Below, one piece after another: positions 16,729 through 24,766 of a stretch of 51,921 bases of DNA. The first letter of the stretch is position 1, and each line of letters starts with the position of its first letter. The notes below the pieces were generated by a model. That model was not told the DNA's origin. It did no database searches and saw only the letters and a program-made list of their open reading frames with translations. Both the position numbers and the translations under genes were made by a program. The DNA comes from Hyphomicrobiales bacterium. GTDB lineage: Bacteria; Pseudomonadota; Alphaproteobacteria; Rhizobiales; Rhizobiaceae. The stretch is taken from the NCBI GenBank assembly GCA_900466875.1, contig UBNQ01000051.1, positions 1-51,921 on the forward strand, given 5' to 3'.

Positions 16729-17652
16729 ATGAATCCGAATATCGGCATCCTGCTGAAGCTCGTGGCGACACTGGCTTTTACGATCATGTCTGCTTGCGTT
16801 AAGGGCCTAGATGGCGCAATTCCGGTCGGGCAGGTCGTGTTTTTTCGCGCGATCTTTGCGCTCCTGCCGATCATCGTGTGGTTCGCGGCATCCAGAGAAA
16901 CGGTCCGACTGCCTCCAGCACGGAACATGAAACGCCTGCTTCTCGGTGCATGCGCCGGCATGGGAGGCATGTTCTTCGGCTTCCCTGCCCTTGCCTATCT
17001 GCCCCTCGTCAACGTCACGGTGCTCAGCTACACGACGCCGCTTTTCACGATCATGCTGGCGGCCTTTCTGTTGAAAGAACGGGTACGTATCTACAGATGG
17101 TCGGCAGTCGTGACCGGTTTCCTCGGTGTTTTCGTGACCCTCTCGCCCGGCCTTTCGGCCTCGGCAACGGGTGCGGGTTCGATAGATTCACTGGTCGTCA
17201 TCGGCACCGCCTTCGCCCTTGCCGGTGCGCTCTGTGCCGCATTTTCATCGATCGCCATCCGGCAGTTGAACAGTATCGAGCAACCATCGCGGATCGTGCT
17301 GGTCTATACTCTCACGGGTGCGATTGTCGGGCTTTCGACAATCGTGTTTGGCTGGAGCGTTCCCAACTCCAATCAGCTTCTGCTGCTGATCGGCTGTGGC
17401 CTTGCGGGCGGAATCGGCCAGATCACCATGACGGTGAGCCTGCGCCATGCACAGGCTTCGCTTCTGGCTCCATTCGATTACACGACGCTGATCTGGGCGA
17501 TCGCTCTGGGGTATCTGTTCATGTCCGAACTGCCGACATCGGCAACGATCATCGGCGCCGCGATCGTTATCGCAGCCGGCCTGTTTGCCATGTGGCGTGA
17601 ACGGCGGCTGGTCAGGCTGGCACTTCAGGAGGAAGACAGCGCCAACTGCTGA
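16729..17652 (+). CDS. DMT superfamily (EamA) permease, copy 1
   Basis: A 307-residue membrane protein with ten predicted spans and two EamA repeats. AAGGGGAGAATA before the ATG at 16729 sets the start; the open frame extends 50 codons further upstream through the promoter region. Conserved patches are LPLVNVTVLSYTTPLFTIML and SLRHAQASLLAPFDYTTLIW. DMT proteins export or import amino acids, purines or metabolites; the ligand cannot be told. It overlaps its paralogue by 28 bases tail to tail. Confidence 0.82.
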   Translation: MNPNIGILLKLVATLAFTIMSACVKGLDGAIPVGQVVFFRAIFALLPIIVWFAASRETVRLPPARNMKRLLLGACAGMGGMFFGFPALAYLPLVNVTVLSYTTPLFTIMLAAFLLKERVRIYRWSAVVTGFLGVFVTLSPGLSASATGAGSIDSLVVIGTAFALAGALCAAFSSIAIRQLNSIEQPSRIVLVYTLTGAIVGLSTIVFGWSVPNSNQLLLLIGCGLAGGIGQITMTVSLRHAQASLLAPFDYTTLIWAIALGYLFMSELPTSATIIGAAIVIAAGLFAMWRERRLVRLALQEEDSANC

Positions 17653-18548
17653 GCAAGACGCTGCTTGTGAAGCCGCCGTTCCCGCCAGAGCGTGAACAGG
17701 CCCGCCGCGACGACGATCGATGCCCCGAAAATGGTTGCCGCAACAGGTAACTGTCCGAGAAAGATGTATCCGATGATGAGCGCCCAAAGCATCGAGCTGT
17801 AGTCGAACGGTGCCAGAAGCGAGGCTTCCGCGTGACGCAGACTGAGCGTGACGAGGATTTGGGCGACGCCGCCGAAAAGTCCCGTCCCGACCAGCAGGAT
17901 GAACTGCCAGCCGGTCGGCATCGTCCATCCCAGTGTGATACTGGCGGCACCGATGATCGTCGTCAGCATGGTAAAGTAGAAAATGATTGCTCCAGTGTTT
18001 TCCGTTTGCGTCAGATGCCTGATCTGGATCATCGAGACCGCCGAGAAAAACGCCGCCAGCAGACCGAATACGCCACCTATCAGCGCCGTCTGGCTGTCCG
18101 AGATATCAGGCACACCCCAGGAGGCGTGAGGCGACAGGATGACCAAAATTCCGCCAAGCCCGACGATCACGGCCGTCCAGCGATAGATCCTCACGACCTC
18201 GCCGAGCAGCAAGGCAGCCAGCATGACGGTAAACAGCGGCGTTGCGTAACTGATGGCGGTCGCATCGACCAAAGGCAGGTTTGCGAGCGCCATGTAGCTG
18301 AAAACCATGCCGCCCGTGCCGGAAAAGCTTCGGATCACATGGCCGCCTATATGTTTCGTGGCGATCTGCTGTCGCACACCACCCTGCGCCGCCATCCAGA
18401 TGCCGAGGGGCAGCATGGATATCGCCGAGCGAAAGAAGACCACCTCGCCGATCGGTATCTCTCCCTTGAGGCCACTGATGCAGGCTCCCATACAGACAAG
18501 GGCGAGCGTGGCGGAGATCTTGAGGAGAATGCCTTTGCGGGGATCCAT
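17625..18548 (-). CDS. DMT superfamily (EamA) permease, copy 2
   Basis: A 307-residue, ten-span EamA permease, the same length as copy 1 and clearly its paralogue: ILLKISATLA, EIPIGEVVFFR and SLLAPFDYSSMLWALIIGY align with copy 1 at matching places. AGGA seven bases before the ATG at 18548 supports this start over Mets in a long upstream open frame. It is divergent from the biotin carboxyl carrier gene and convergent with copy 1; the last nine codons of the two genes overlap on opposite strands. Confidence 0.82.
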   Translation of the reverse strand: MDPRKGILLKISATLALVCMGACISGLKGEIPIGEVVFFRSAISMLPLGIWMAAQGGVRQQIATKHIGGHVIRSFSGTGGMVFSYMALANLPLVDATAISYATPLFTVMLAALLLGEVVRIYRWTAVIVGLGGILVILSPHASWGVPDISDSQTALIGGVFGLLAAFFSAVSMIQIRHLTQTENTGAIIFYFTMLTTIIGAASITLGWTMPTGWQFILLVGTGLFGGVAQILVTLSLRHAEASLLAPFDYSSMLWALIIGYIFLGQLPVAATIFGASIVVAAGLFTLWRERRLHKQRLAQQLALSSS

Positions 18549-18693
18549 CTTATATTCCTGGCAGAAGATTTCCTCCCTTTCAGCATGGCGCCGCCGGATC
18601 ACATAATCGAAACTCGTGTCCATAGAAACTTCGTCTGACCCCATCAAAAGCGAGCCCATGATAGCAATTGATCCAACGGAGGGGACCGATGCC

Positions 18694-18709
18694 CGCATAT
18701 CGGTATGCG
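18694..18709. promoter_or_regulatory. Short dyad upstream of the carboxylase operon
   Basis: CGCATA-TCGG-TATGCG is a perfect 6-bp inverted repeat in the divergent gap between the DMT gene and the biotin carboxyl carrier gene, 40 bases before the latter's ATG. It could be an operator or simply lie in leader RNA; no regulator gene adjoins it. Confidence 0.25.
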
Positions 18710-18748
18710 AACGGCACCGGCTCAAACAGACAGCAGTTGGGAACCGCA

Positions 18749-19192
18749 ATGGATCTCGAAAAGATCAAGAAACTCATCGAATTCGTCGGCACATCACAGG
18801 TGTCCGAACTGACAGTCACCGAACATGGTACGACCGTGCGGATTACACGCGAAGGCGTAAGGCCCTCGGTTGCTCAGCCGCAGCCGGCGATCGTACACGC
18901 TCCGACCGAGCCGGCTGAAGCGCCTGCAGCGGCCTCGGCACAGGTCGCCCCGGCACAATCGAAAATGATCTCTTCCCCGTCCTTCGGCCTTTTTCACCGC
19001 GCTCCAAGCCCCGGCGCACCGCCCTTCGTCGAGATCGGGCAGATGATTGAACAAGGGCAGGAACTGTTCATCATCGAGGCTATGAAAGTGTTCAACACGG
19101 TCAGGGCCGATCGTGGCGGTAAGGTCATTGGCGTCCTTGCCAACGACGGAGAAGATGTCGAACTCGGCCAACCAATCCTGGAACTGGAATGA
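18749..19192 (+). CDS. accB: Biotin carboxyl carrier protein (AccB-like)
   Basis: A 147-residue carrier: N-terminal docking segment (MDLEKIKKLIEF), a Pro/Ala-rich linker (residues 40-70), then the biotinyl domain with the EAMK motif; Lys113 should carry biotin. It shuttles carboxybiotin between the biotin carboxylase encoded next and a carboxyltransferase. An upstream in-frame ATG at 18689 has a stronger ribosome site (GGAGGGG), but family members begin at MDLEKIK, so I keep 18749. As it heads an operon with pxpBCA rather than accD/accA, it is probably not the housekeeping acetyl-CoA carboxylase subunit. Confidence 0.82.
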   Translation: MDLEKIKKLIEFVGTSQVSELTVTEHGTTVRITREGVRPSVAQPQPAIVHAPTEPAEAPAAASAQVAPAQSKMISSPSFGLFHRAPSPGAPPFVEIGQMIEQGQELFIIEAMKVFNTVRADRGGKVIGVLANDGEDVELGQPILELE

Positions 19193-20586
19193 TGGACCTG
19201 TCCGCCGCAAAAACCGAGACCAGCCCGCCGCAGGCATTCGACAGCGTGCTGATCGCCAACCGTGGCGAGATCGCGCTGCGGGTACAACGCGCCTGCCGTG
19301 AACTGGGTCTCAAGACCATCATGATCTGCTCGGAAGCGGATCGGGATGCCGATTACCTCAGGTCGGCCGACACCACGATCTGCATCGGTCCGGCGTCGCC
19401 CGGCCAGAGCTATCTCAACAAGGCTGCAATCCTCCTCGCCATGCGGTTGACGGGTGCCGGCGCCGTGCATCCGGGTTATGGTTTTCTTTCGGAAAGTGCG
19501 GCCTTTTCCGAAGCCGTCGAGGAAGCAGGAGCGGTCTTTATCGGTCCGAGCGCCGATGCGATCCGCACCATGGGTGACAAGATCGCCGCCAAGAAGGCGA
19601 TGATGGAAGCCGGCGTGCCTTGCGTTCCCGGTCCAGACAGCGCGCTGCCGGAGGATCTGGCGGAAGTGCGCAAGATTGCCGCCGAGATCGGTTACCCGGT
19701 CATCGTCAAGGCGGCCGGCGGTGGTGGCGGACGCGGCATGCGCGTGGTTCGCGACGAAGCGAGCTTGTCCGACGCCGTCCTCGTCACGCGCGAGGAAGCG
19801 CGACGCGCCTTCGGGACACCCGAACTTTATATCGAGAAGTTTCTCCAGCACCCGAGGCATGTGGAAATCCAGGTTCTGTGCGACAATCACGGCGGCGCCG
19901 TATGGGTCGGCCTGCGCGATTGCTCGATGCAGCGGCGCCATCAGAAAATCGTCGAGGAGGGCCCCGCGATCGGCATTCCGCCTGACGTTGCGGCTTTCGT
20001 CGGCAACCGCTGCGTCGAAGCCTGCCGGCAGATCGGCTATCGCGGCGTCGGTACGTTCGAATTCCTGTACGAAGACGGCGAGTTCTATTTCATCGAAATG
20101 AACACCCGGCTGCAGGTCGAGCATCCCGTCACCGAAATGACATCAGGTGTCGATCTGGTTCGCCAGCAATTGCTGGTCGCGCTCGGCCAGCCGCTGGACA
20201 TCACGCAGGCTGATGTTGTCTGCAACGGCCACTCGATCGAATGCCGCATCAATGCCGAGGATCCCTATAATTTCACGCCCTCGCCGGGCCTGATCACCGG
20301 TGTTCAACTGCCGGGTGGTCCAGGTATACGCATCGATACGCATGTGACGGCAGGATACAGGGTTCCGACACATTACGATTCCCTGATCGCCAAGCTGATC
20401 GTCCACGCCCCCACCCGCGAGCAGGCCATCATCCGCATGCGCCGTGCATTGGCGGAAATGCAGATCGACGGCGTTTCCACCAATCTTCAGCTGCACCGGG
20501 AAATCCTCGATGACCCGGCTTTCGCCGAGGGTGGAACCGATATTCACCACTTGGAACACTGGCTTGCTGCGCGAGGTGCAAAATGA
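19189..20586 (+). CDS. accC: Biotin carboxylase (AccC-like)
   Basis: A 465-residue ATP-grasp biotin carboxylase: N-terminal VLIANRGEIALRVQRACREL, the Gly-rich ATP loop KAAGGGGGRGMR, and the active-site block EMNTRLQVEHPVTEM. It uses ATP and bicarbonate to carboxylate biotin on the carrier protein. The first 16 residues are an extension compared with AccC, which usually begins close to the VLIANRGEIA block. It overlaps the carrier gene by four bases and the next gene by four bases. The carboxyl acceptor is set by the partner carboxyltransferase, here most likely PxpB/PxpC. Confidence 0.87.
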   Translation: MMDLSAAKTETSPPQAFDSVLIANRGEIALRVQRACRELGLKTIMICSEADRDADYLRSADTTICIGPASPGQSYLNKAAILLAMRLTGAGAVHPGYGFLSESAAFSEAVEEAGAVFIGPSADAIRTMGDKIAAKKAMMEAGVPCVPGPDSALPEDLAEVRKIAAEIGYPVIVKAAGGGGGRGMRVVRDEASLSDAVLVTREEARRAFGTPELYIEKFLQHPRHVEIQVLCDNHGGAVWVGLRDCSMQRRHQKIVEEGPAIGIPPDVAAFVGNRCVEACRQIGYRGVGTFEFLYEDGEFYFIEMNTRLQVEHPVTEMTSGVDLVRQQLLVALGQPLDITQADVVCNGHSIECRINAEDPYNFTPSPGLITGVQLPGGPGIRIDTHVTAGYRVPTHYDSLIAKLIVHAPTREQAIIRMRRALAEMQIDGVSTNLQLHREILDDPAFAEGGTDIHHLEHWLAARGAK

Positions 20587-21017
20587 AGCGTTCCTCCATT
20601 TCGAGTTTCAGCAACCCTGCCGTGATTGCCGAGCTTGCAGCCCATCTTCACCGTAACAATGTTGCATCGATCCATATCGAGGCGGCAGACGGGGAGCTGA
20701 AGCTTGTGGCCCCCGTCGGTGCGTCATTGCAGACCACACATCGCGCCACACCGGTACTTATATCTGCCTCTCAGCCGGGGAGCCTGCTTGCAAAGGCTCC
20801 GACGGCAGGCATTTTCGCGGCTGCACATCCACTGCGGCCTGAGCGGGAAATCTCCACCGGTTCGGCCGTTGCAAAGGGCGATATCGTCGCCTTCGTCAAA
20901 GTCGGCCCCGTTCTTGTGCCGGTTATCGCCGAAAAAGCCGGCAAGGTTGTCTCCGTAACCTCTGAGACGGGAACGCTTGTCGGTTACGGAACGTCCCTTT
21001 TCACTGCCAAGACATAA
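20583..21017 (+). CDS. Biotin carrier-like protein lacking the biotinylated lysine
   Basis: A 144-residue protein that aligns with the 18749-19192 carrier along both its N-terminal segment (ASIHIEAADGELKLVAPVG against SELTVTEHGTTVRI) and its C-terminal beta domain. In the alignment EAMK (110-113) of the true carrier becomes KVGP (106-109), so the acceptor Lys is replaced by Pro109. The fold glycines (KGD, AGKV) are kept, so the domain is probably folded but cannot be biotinylated there. It overlaps accC by four bases and precedes pxpB by 12. A structural or docking role is likely; this is inference. Confidence 0.75.
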   Translation: MKRSSISSFSNPAVIAELAAHLHRNNVASIHIEAADGELKLVAPVGASLQTTHRATPVLISASQPGSLLAKAPTAGIFAAAHPLRPEREISTGSAVAKGDIVAFVKVGPVLVPVIAEKAGKVVSVTSETGTLVGYGTSLFTAKT

Positions 21018-21029
21018 CGAGCGATCTCG

Positions 21030-21728
21030 ATGAGCAACACCTCCCTGAAAGCGCCTCATGTCACGCCTGCGCATATGGGGCTGCCGAAAATCTCCATGAT
21101 CGGCAACCGCAGCTATCTCGTGGAAGCACCCGGCGAACTGGACCTTCCCGCGCAGCGCCGCATCTGGGCGCTGGAGCGAACCTTGAAAGCCCGGCCGGAT
21201 GTCCACGAACTTATTCCGGGCATGACCAACCTTCTGGTTATCCTGCAACGGACGGCTGAGGATAGCGGCCGTTTTCAGGACGAGTTGCTGGAAATCTGGC
21301 AACAGACCGCCGAACTGGACCTTCTGGGCAAGACCATCGAGGTGCCGACAACCTATGGCGGTGAGCATGCGATCGATCTTGCCGCGATCTGCGACTATTC
21401 CGGCCTGACCGACAAGGAAGTGGTGCGCCTGCACTGGGAGCGGACCTACACTGTCTTTTCCGTCGGCAGCGCGCCCGGCTTCGGTTATCTCGGCGGTCTT
21501 GATCCGCGCATTTTCATGCCGCGCAAGAAGGTGCCCTCGTTGCGCATGCTGAAAGGCATGGTGACGATCGGCGGCATGCAATCCGGCATATCGGTCCTGA
21601 CCGGTCCCAATGGCTGGAATTCGATCGGCTTCACCGAACTGACCGTGTTCGACGCGACCGCCGAACCGCCGACATTGCTGGCGCCGGGCGATCGCGTGCG
21701 TTTCATTCCGGAAAGGGTCGAACTATGA
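21030..21728 (+). CDS. pxpB: 5-oxoprolinase subunit PxpB / KipI family (allophanate hydrolase subunit 1-like)
   Basis: A 232-residue protein of the AHS1/KipI family. Visible marks are ELIPGMTNLLVILQ, VEVPTTYGG-like IEVPTTYGGEHAIDL, GSAPGFGYLGGLDPRIFMPRK and the C-terminal LLAPGDRVRFIPE. PxpB and PxpC together form the ATP-using part of the 5-oxoprolinase PxpABC; the same pair of domains makes up the carboxyltransferase of urea carboxylase. The operon context with biotin carboxylase and carrier makes the carboxyltransferase reading attractive. It overlaps pxpC by four bases. Confidence 0.84.
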   Translation: MSNTSLKAPHVTPAHMGLPKISMIGNRSYLVEAPGELDLPAQRRIWALERTLKARPDVHELIPGMTNLLVILQRTAEDSGRFQDELLEIWQQTAELDLLGKTIEVPTTYGGEHAIDLAAICDYSGLTDKEVVRLHWERTYTVFSVGSAPGFGYLGGLDPRIFMPRKKVPSLRMLKGMVTIGGMQSGISVLTGPNGWNSIGFTELTVFDATAEPPTLLAPGDRVRFIPERVEL

Positions 21729-22723
21729 TCCACGTTCTGGGCTGCGGCCCGCTGAATACCATCCAGGATCTTGGCCGCGCCGGATATCGCAATATCGGTG
21801 TCACGGCCACCGGCGCGATGGATCCGATTGCGCTGAAGGTCGGCAATCTTCTCGTCGGCAATGACGAGGATGCCGCCGGCATCGAAATCCAGACCTTTCC
21901 GTTCCGTATCGAATTCGAGCAGGCCCAGGTCTTTGCTCTGACCGGCGCAGATTGCGCCGCGCGCCTCGATGGACAGGATCTGCCGCCCTGGTGGTGCATT
22001 CGCGCCGAACCGGGCCAGGTGCTGGAGCTTTCCACGCCGATGAAGAGTGCGCGTGCCTATCTCTGCCTTCAGGGTGGCATCGACGTGCCGCTCGTCATGG
22101 GCTCGCGCAGCACTTCGCTTCGCGGCTCTTTCGGTGGTCATGAAGGCCGGCCGCTCGCCGTCGGCGACATTCTGCCGGTGATGGCCGGTACGACGATCTC
22201 GCCGCCGGTCAACGGTTTCGGTATCGTGCCGCCAGCGCAGGCCATGCCGAACCTGTTTCCGGTATCCGACACTGGTGATCTGATCCTGCGGGCCATTCCA
22301 GCCGGCGAACATGATCTTTTCGGAGACGACTCGGAACGCTTCTGGTCCCAGACCTGGAAGATCACCTCCCAGAGCGACCGCACCGGTTACCGGCTTTCCG
22401 GCGCACCCCTGCAGCTTTCGGCACCGGTGGAGCTGCGCTCTTATGGCATCATCCCCGGCATCGTGCAGGTTCCGCCGGGCGGCGAACCGATCATCCAGAT
22501 GAGCGACGCCAACACGGCCGGTGGTTATCCGAAAATGGCCGGCGTGATCGATGGCGATCTCTGGCGGCTGGGACAGGCGCGGATCGGCAGCAAAATCTCG
22601 TTCAGGCAGTCGAGCCTCACCGAGGCCCTCGCGGTCGAGCGGGCGATCGACGCCTATATCGACGATATCCGCAGGACTTTGCCGCTGGTAGCGAATGCGC
22701 TGGTCGCCATGACGAAACGATAG
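21725..22723 (+). CDS. pxpC: 5-oxoprolinase subunit PxpC / KipA family (biotin-dependent carboxyltransferase-like)
   Basis: A 332-residue AHS2/KipA-family protein. Hallmarks: GPLNTIQDLGRAGYRNIGV near the N terminus, GAMDPIALKVGN, and near the C terminus GYPKMAGVIDGDLWRLGQ. It partners PxpB; together they form either the kinase/lactam-activating half of 5-oxoprolinase or a carboxyltransferase. The length fits stand-alone KipA proteins. It starts in the pxpB stop (ATGA) and is followed by pxpA after 27 bases. Confidence 0.85.
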   Translation: MIHVLGCGPLNTIQDLGRAGYRNIGVTATGAMDPIALKVGNLLVGNDEDAAGIEIQTFPFRIEFEQAQVFALTGADCAARLDGQDLPPWWCIRAEPGQVLELSTPMKSARAYLCLQGGIDVPLVMGSRSTSLRGSFGGHEGRPLAVGDILPVMAGTTISPPVNGFGIVPPAQAMPNLFPVSDTGDLILRAIPAGEHDLFGDDSERFWSQTWKITSQSDRTGYRLSGAPLQLSAPVELRSYGIIPGIVQVPPGGEPIIQMSDANTAGGYPKMAGVIDGDLWRLGQARIGSKISFRQSSLTEALAVERAIDAYIDDIRRTLPLVANALVAMTKR

Positions 22724-22750
22724 ATCTGGACCAAAAGAAGAGAGGGAAAC

Positions 22751-23518
22751 ATGAAGATCGATGTCAACTCCGACATGGGAGAGGGTTTCGGCGTCTACAA
22801 GGTCTGCGACGACGAACAACTGATGAAGGTCGTGTCCTCCGCCAATGTCGCCTGCGGCTTTCATGCCGGAGACCCGGAAATGATGGCGCGCATGGTGCGT
22901 CTGGCCAAGGAAAACGGTGTCGGCGTCGGCGCTCATCCGGGCCTGGCCGACCGCCTGGGTTTCGGGCGGCGTGAAATACCGGTCGATGCGGAGGAAATGG
23001 AACAGCAGGTTCTCTACCAGCTGGGAGCACTTTCGGCGATCGCCAGGGCACAGAGTGTCGAGCTGTCGCATATCAGCTTCCATGCCGCCATGGGCAACAT
23101 GATCAACCGCGACGCCGGCCTCGCCGAGCGTATCATGAAGAAGATCAAGGCCGTCAATTCCGACCTGATCGTCTTTTCCATGCCCGACATGCTGATCGAA
23201 CAAGCATCGATCGATTGCGGGCTGAAGGTCCTCAATCTGTTCCTCGCCGATCGTGCCTATGACGCCAAGGGCCAGCTCGTTTCACGCAAACTGCCTAACT
23301 CCGTGATCAAGGACGAACTCAAGGTCCGTACCCGTGTCCGCCAGTTCCTGGAGAAGGGCACCGTCACCACGATCGAAGGTGAAATCCTGCCCGTCCGTGC
23401 CAAATCGATCCTCGTTCACAGCGACACGCCCGGCTCGCTGGAACTGGCGCGCACCGTACGCAGCGAAATCGAGGCCTGCGGCGGAACCGTAGCGCCTGCT
23501 CGAGACGTCGTGCACTGA
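22751..23518 (+). CDS. pxpA: 5-oxoprolinase subunit PxpA / LamB-YcsF family
   Basis: A 255-residue LamB/YcsF protein: MKIDVNSDMGEGFGVYK, the SSANVACGFHAGDPEMM metal-site region, GVGAHPGLADRLGFGRR and VLHSDTPG-like ILVHSDTPGSLELARTV all match. PxpA is the hydrolase-side subunit that opens 5-oxoproline (or another lactam) to glutamate. AGAGAGGGAAAC precedes the ATG. It is the last gene of the carboxylase-Pxp operon and is followed by a strong terminator. Confidence 0.88.
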   Translation: MKIDVNSDMGEGFGVYKVCDDEQLMKVVSSANVACGFHAGDPEMMARMVRLAKENGVGVGAHPGLADRLGFGRREIPVDAEEMEQQVLYQLGALSAIARAQSVELSHISFHAAMGNMINRDAGLAERIMKKIKAVNSDLIVFSMPDMLIEQASIDCGLKVLNLFLADRAYDAKGQLVSRKLPNSVIKDELKVRTRVRQFLEKGTVTTIEGEILPVRAKSILVHSDTPGSLELARTVRSEIEACGGTVAPARDVVH

Positions 23519-23542
23519 TCTCCGACACCACGATGGCACTTG

Positions 23543-23574
23543 GCCCGAACATCCCGACGATGTTCGGGCTTTTT
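23543..23574 (+). terminator. Rho-independent terminator of the carboxylase-pxp operon
   Basis: GCCCGAACATC and GATGTTCGGGC form a perfect 11-bp stem around a 5-base loop (23543-23569), followed by TTTTT. It lies 25 bases after the pxpA stop. Confidence 0.9.
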
Positions 23575-23595
23575 CCGTTTTCCGCACCGTCGAGA

Positions 23596-23628
23596 TCAAA
23601 AAGCCCCACGTCCGAGGACATGGGGCTT
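23596..23628 (-). terminator. Rho-independent terminator of the minus-strand ABC operon
   Basis: Read on the minus strand, AAGCCCCA pairs with TGGGGCTT (plus-strand arms 23601-23608 and 23621-23628), with an inner TCC/GGA pair, and TTTTT follows. It sits 26 bases downstream of the ABC ATPase stop and faces the pxp terminator. Confidence 0.85.
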
Positions 23629-23653
23629 CTTCACTGATGCCGTCAGACCATGC

Positions 23654-24757
23654 TCAGTTGATCTGGATGACGTGATTGGCGTCGCTTGCCCAGCTCAGAA
23701 GCACACGATCACCGGCCGCGCTCACCACATTGCCGAAACCTTCAGTCTGTGTCTGCCGGTAGGCGACCATCGGTTCGCCATTCGCAAGACGCAGATAGTA
23801 GTGCAGCATGAACCCGCGATAGACGACCTGCTCCACGGTGGCGACGGCCATGTTCGCACCGGTGGTTTGCCCCTCGCCGACGAGAGGTGCTACGGTAACC
23901 GCTTCCGGGCGTACGGTCACGATGACCTTGTCGCCCTGAACCGATCCCATATCCTCGGCCTGCAATGACACGCCGGATGCCGCGGCGAGTTGTGCTGCAT
24001 GGCCGTTGCGTGCCGTCACCGTCGCTTCGAAAAAGTTCGAAGCACCGATGAAACCGGCAACGAAACGGGTTTTCGGCTTGCGGTAGATCTCGCCGGCCGG
24101 CGCGATCTGTTCGAGATTGCCCTGATGCATAACGGCAATCTGATCCGCCATGGTGAGCGCTTCATCCTGATCGTGGGTCACCATGATCGTCGTCAATCCA
24201 AGCCGCTGCTGCAGGCTGCGAATTTCCACCTGCATGCTTTCTCTTAAGCCCTTATCGAGCGCACCCAGCGGCTCGTCGAGGAGCAGCATGGACGGCTCGA
24301 TCACCAGCGCGCGCGCCAGCGCGACACGCTGCTGCTGACCGCCGGAAAGCTGGGCGGGCAGCCGGTCGCCGAACGTGTTGAGCTGCACGAGATCCAGCGC
24401 ATCCCTCACACGTTTCTCGCGGGCAGCCTTGCCGACACCACGCATTTCCAGCCCGAAAGCCACGTTCTCCGCAACGGTCATGTGCGGAAACAGCGCGTAA
24501 TTCTGGAAGAGCATGCCGACATTGCGGCGATGGACAGGGGTATGCGTGGTCGGCTTTCCGCCGACCACGATTTCACCCGACGTGGGATCGACAAGCCCCG
24601 CAATCATGCGTAGGCATGTCGTTTTCCCGCATCCGCTTGGACCGAGAAGTGCCAGAATTTCTCCTGCCTTGACGGTCAGCGAGACATTGTCGACGGCAAT
24701 GACCTGCCCGAGATAATGCTTGGTCAGTTTTTCCAAGCGGACTTCGACGGATTTCAT
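23654..24757 (-). CDS. Spermidine/putrescine-type ABC transporter, ATP-binding protein
   Basis: A 367-residue PotA-class ATPase: Walker A GPSGCGKTT, Q-loop LFQNYALFPHMTV, signature LSGGQQQRVALARAL, Walker B MLLLDEPLGALD, switch MVTHDQDEA. A C-terminal TOBE domain (about residues 270-360) completes it. It drives import with the two permeases and binding protein encoded upstream. GAGGAG precedes the ATG. PotA-type cassettes serve polyamines but also many other ligands, so the substrate stays open. Confidence 0.87.
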   Translation of the reverse strand: MKSVEVRLEKLTKHYLGQVIAVDNVSLTVKAGEILALLGPSGCGKTTCLRMIAGLVDPTSGEIVVGGKPTTHTPVHRRNVGMLFQNYALFPHMTVAENVAFGLEMRGVGKAAREKRVRDALDLVQLNTFGDRLPAQLSGGQQQRVALARALVIEPSMLLLDEPLGALDKGLRESMQVEIRSLQQRLGLTTIMVTHDQDEALTMADQIAVMHQGNLEQIAPAGEIYRKPKTRFVAGFIGASNFFEATVTARNGHAAQLAAASGVSLQAEDMGSVQGDKVIVTVRPEAVTVAPLVGEGQTTGANMAVATVEQVVYRGFMLHYYLRLANGEPMVAYRQTQTEGFGNVVSAAGDRVLLSWASDANHVIQIN

Positions 24758-24766
24758 GTCTGCTCC

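Noticed and set aside
21485..23203. A 572-codon minus-strand open frame
   Set aside because: It is antisense to pxpB, pxpC and pxpA, which carry clear family motifs; it has no ribosome site or motif of its own.
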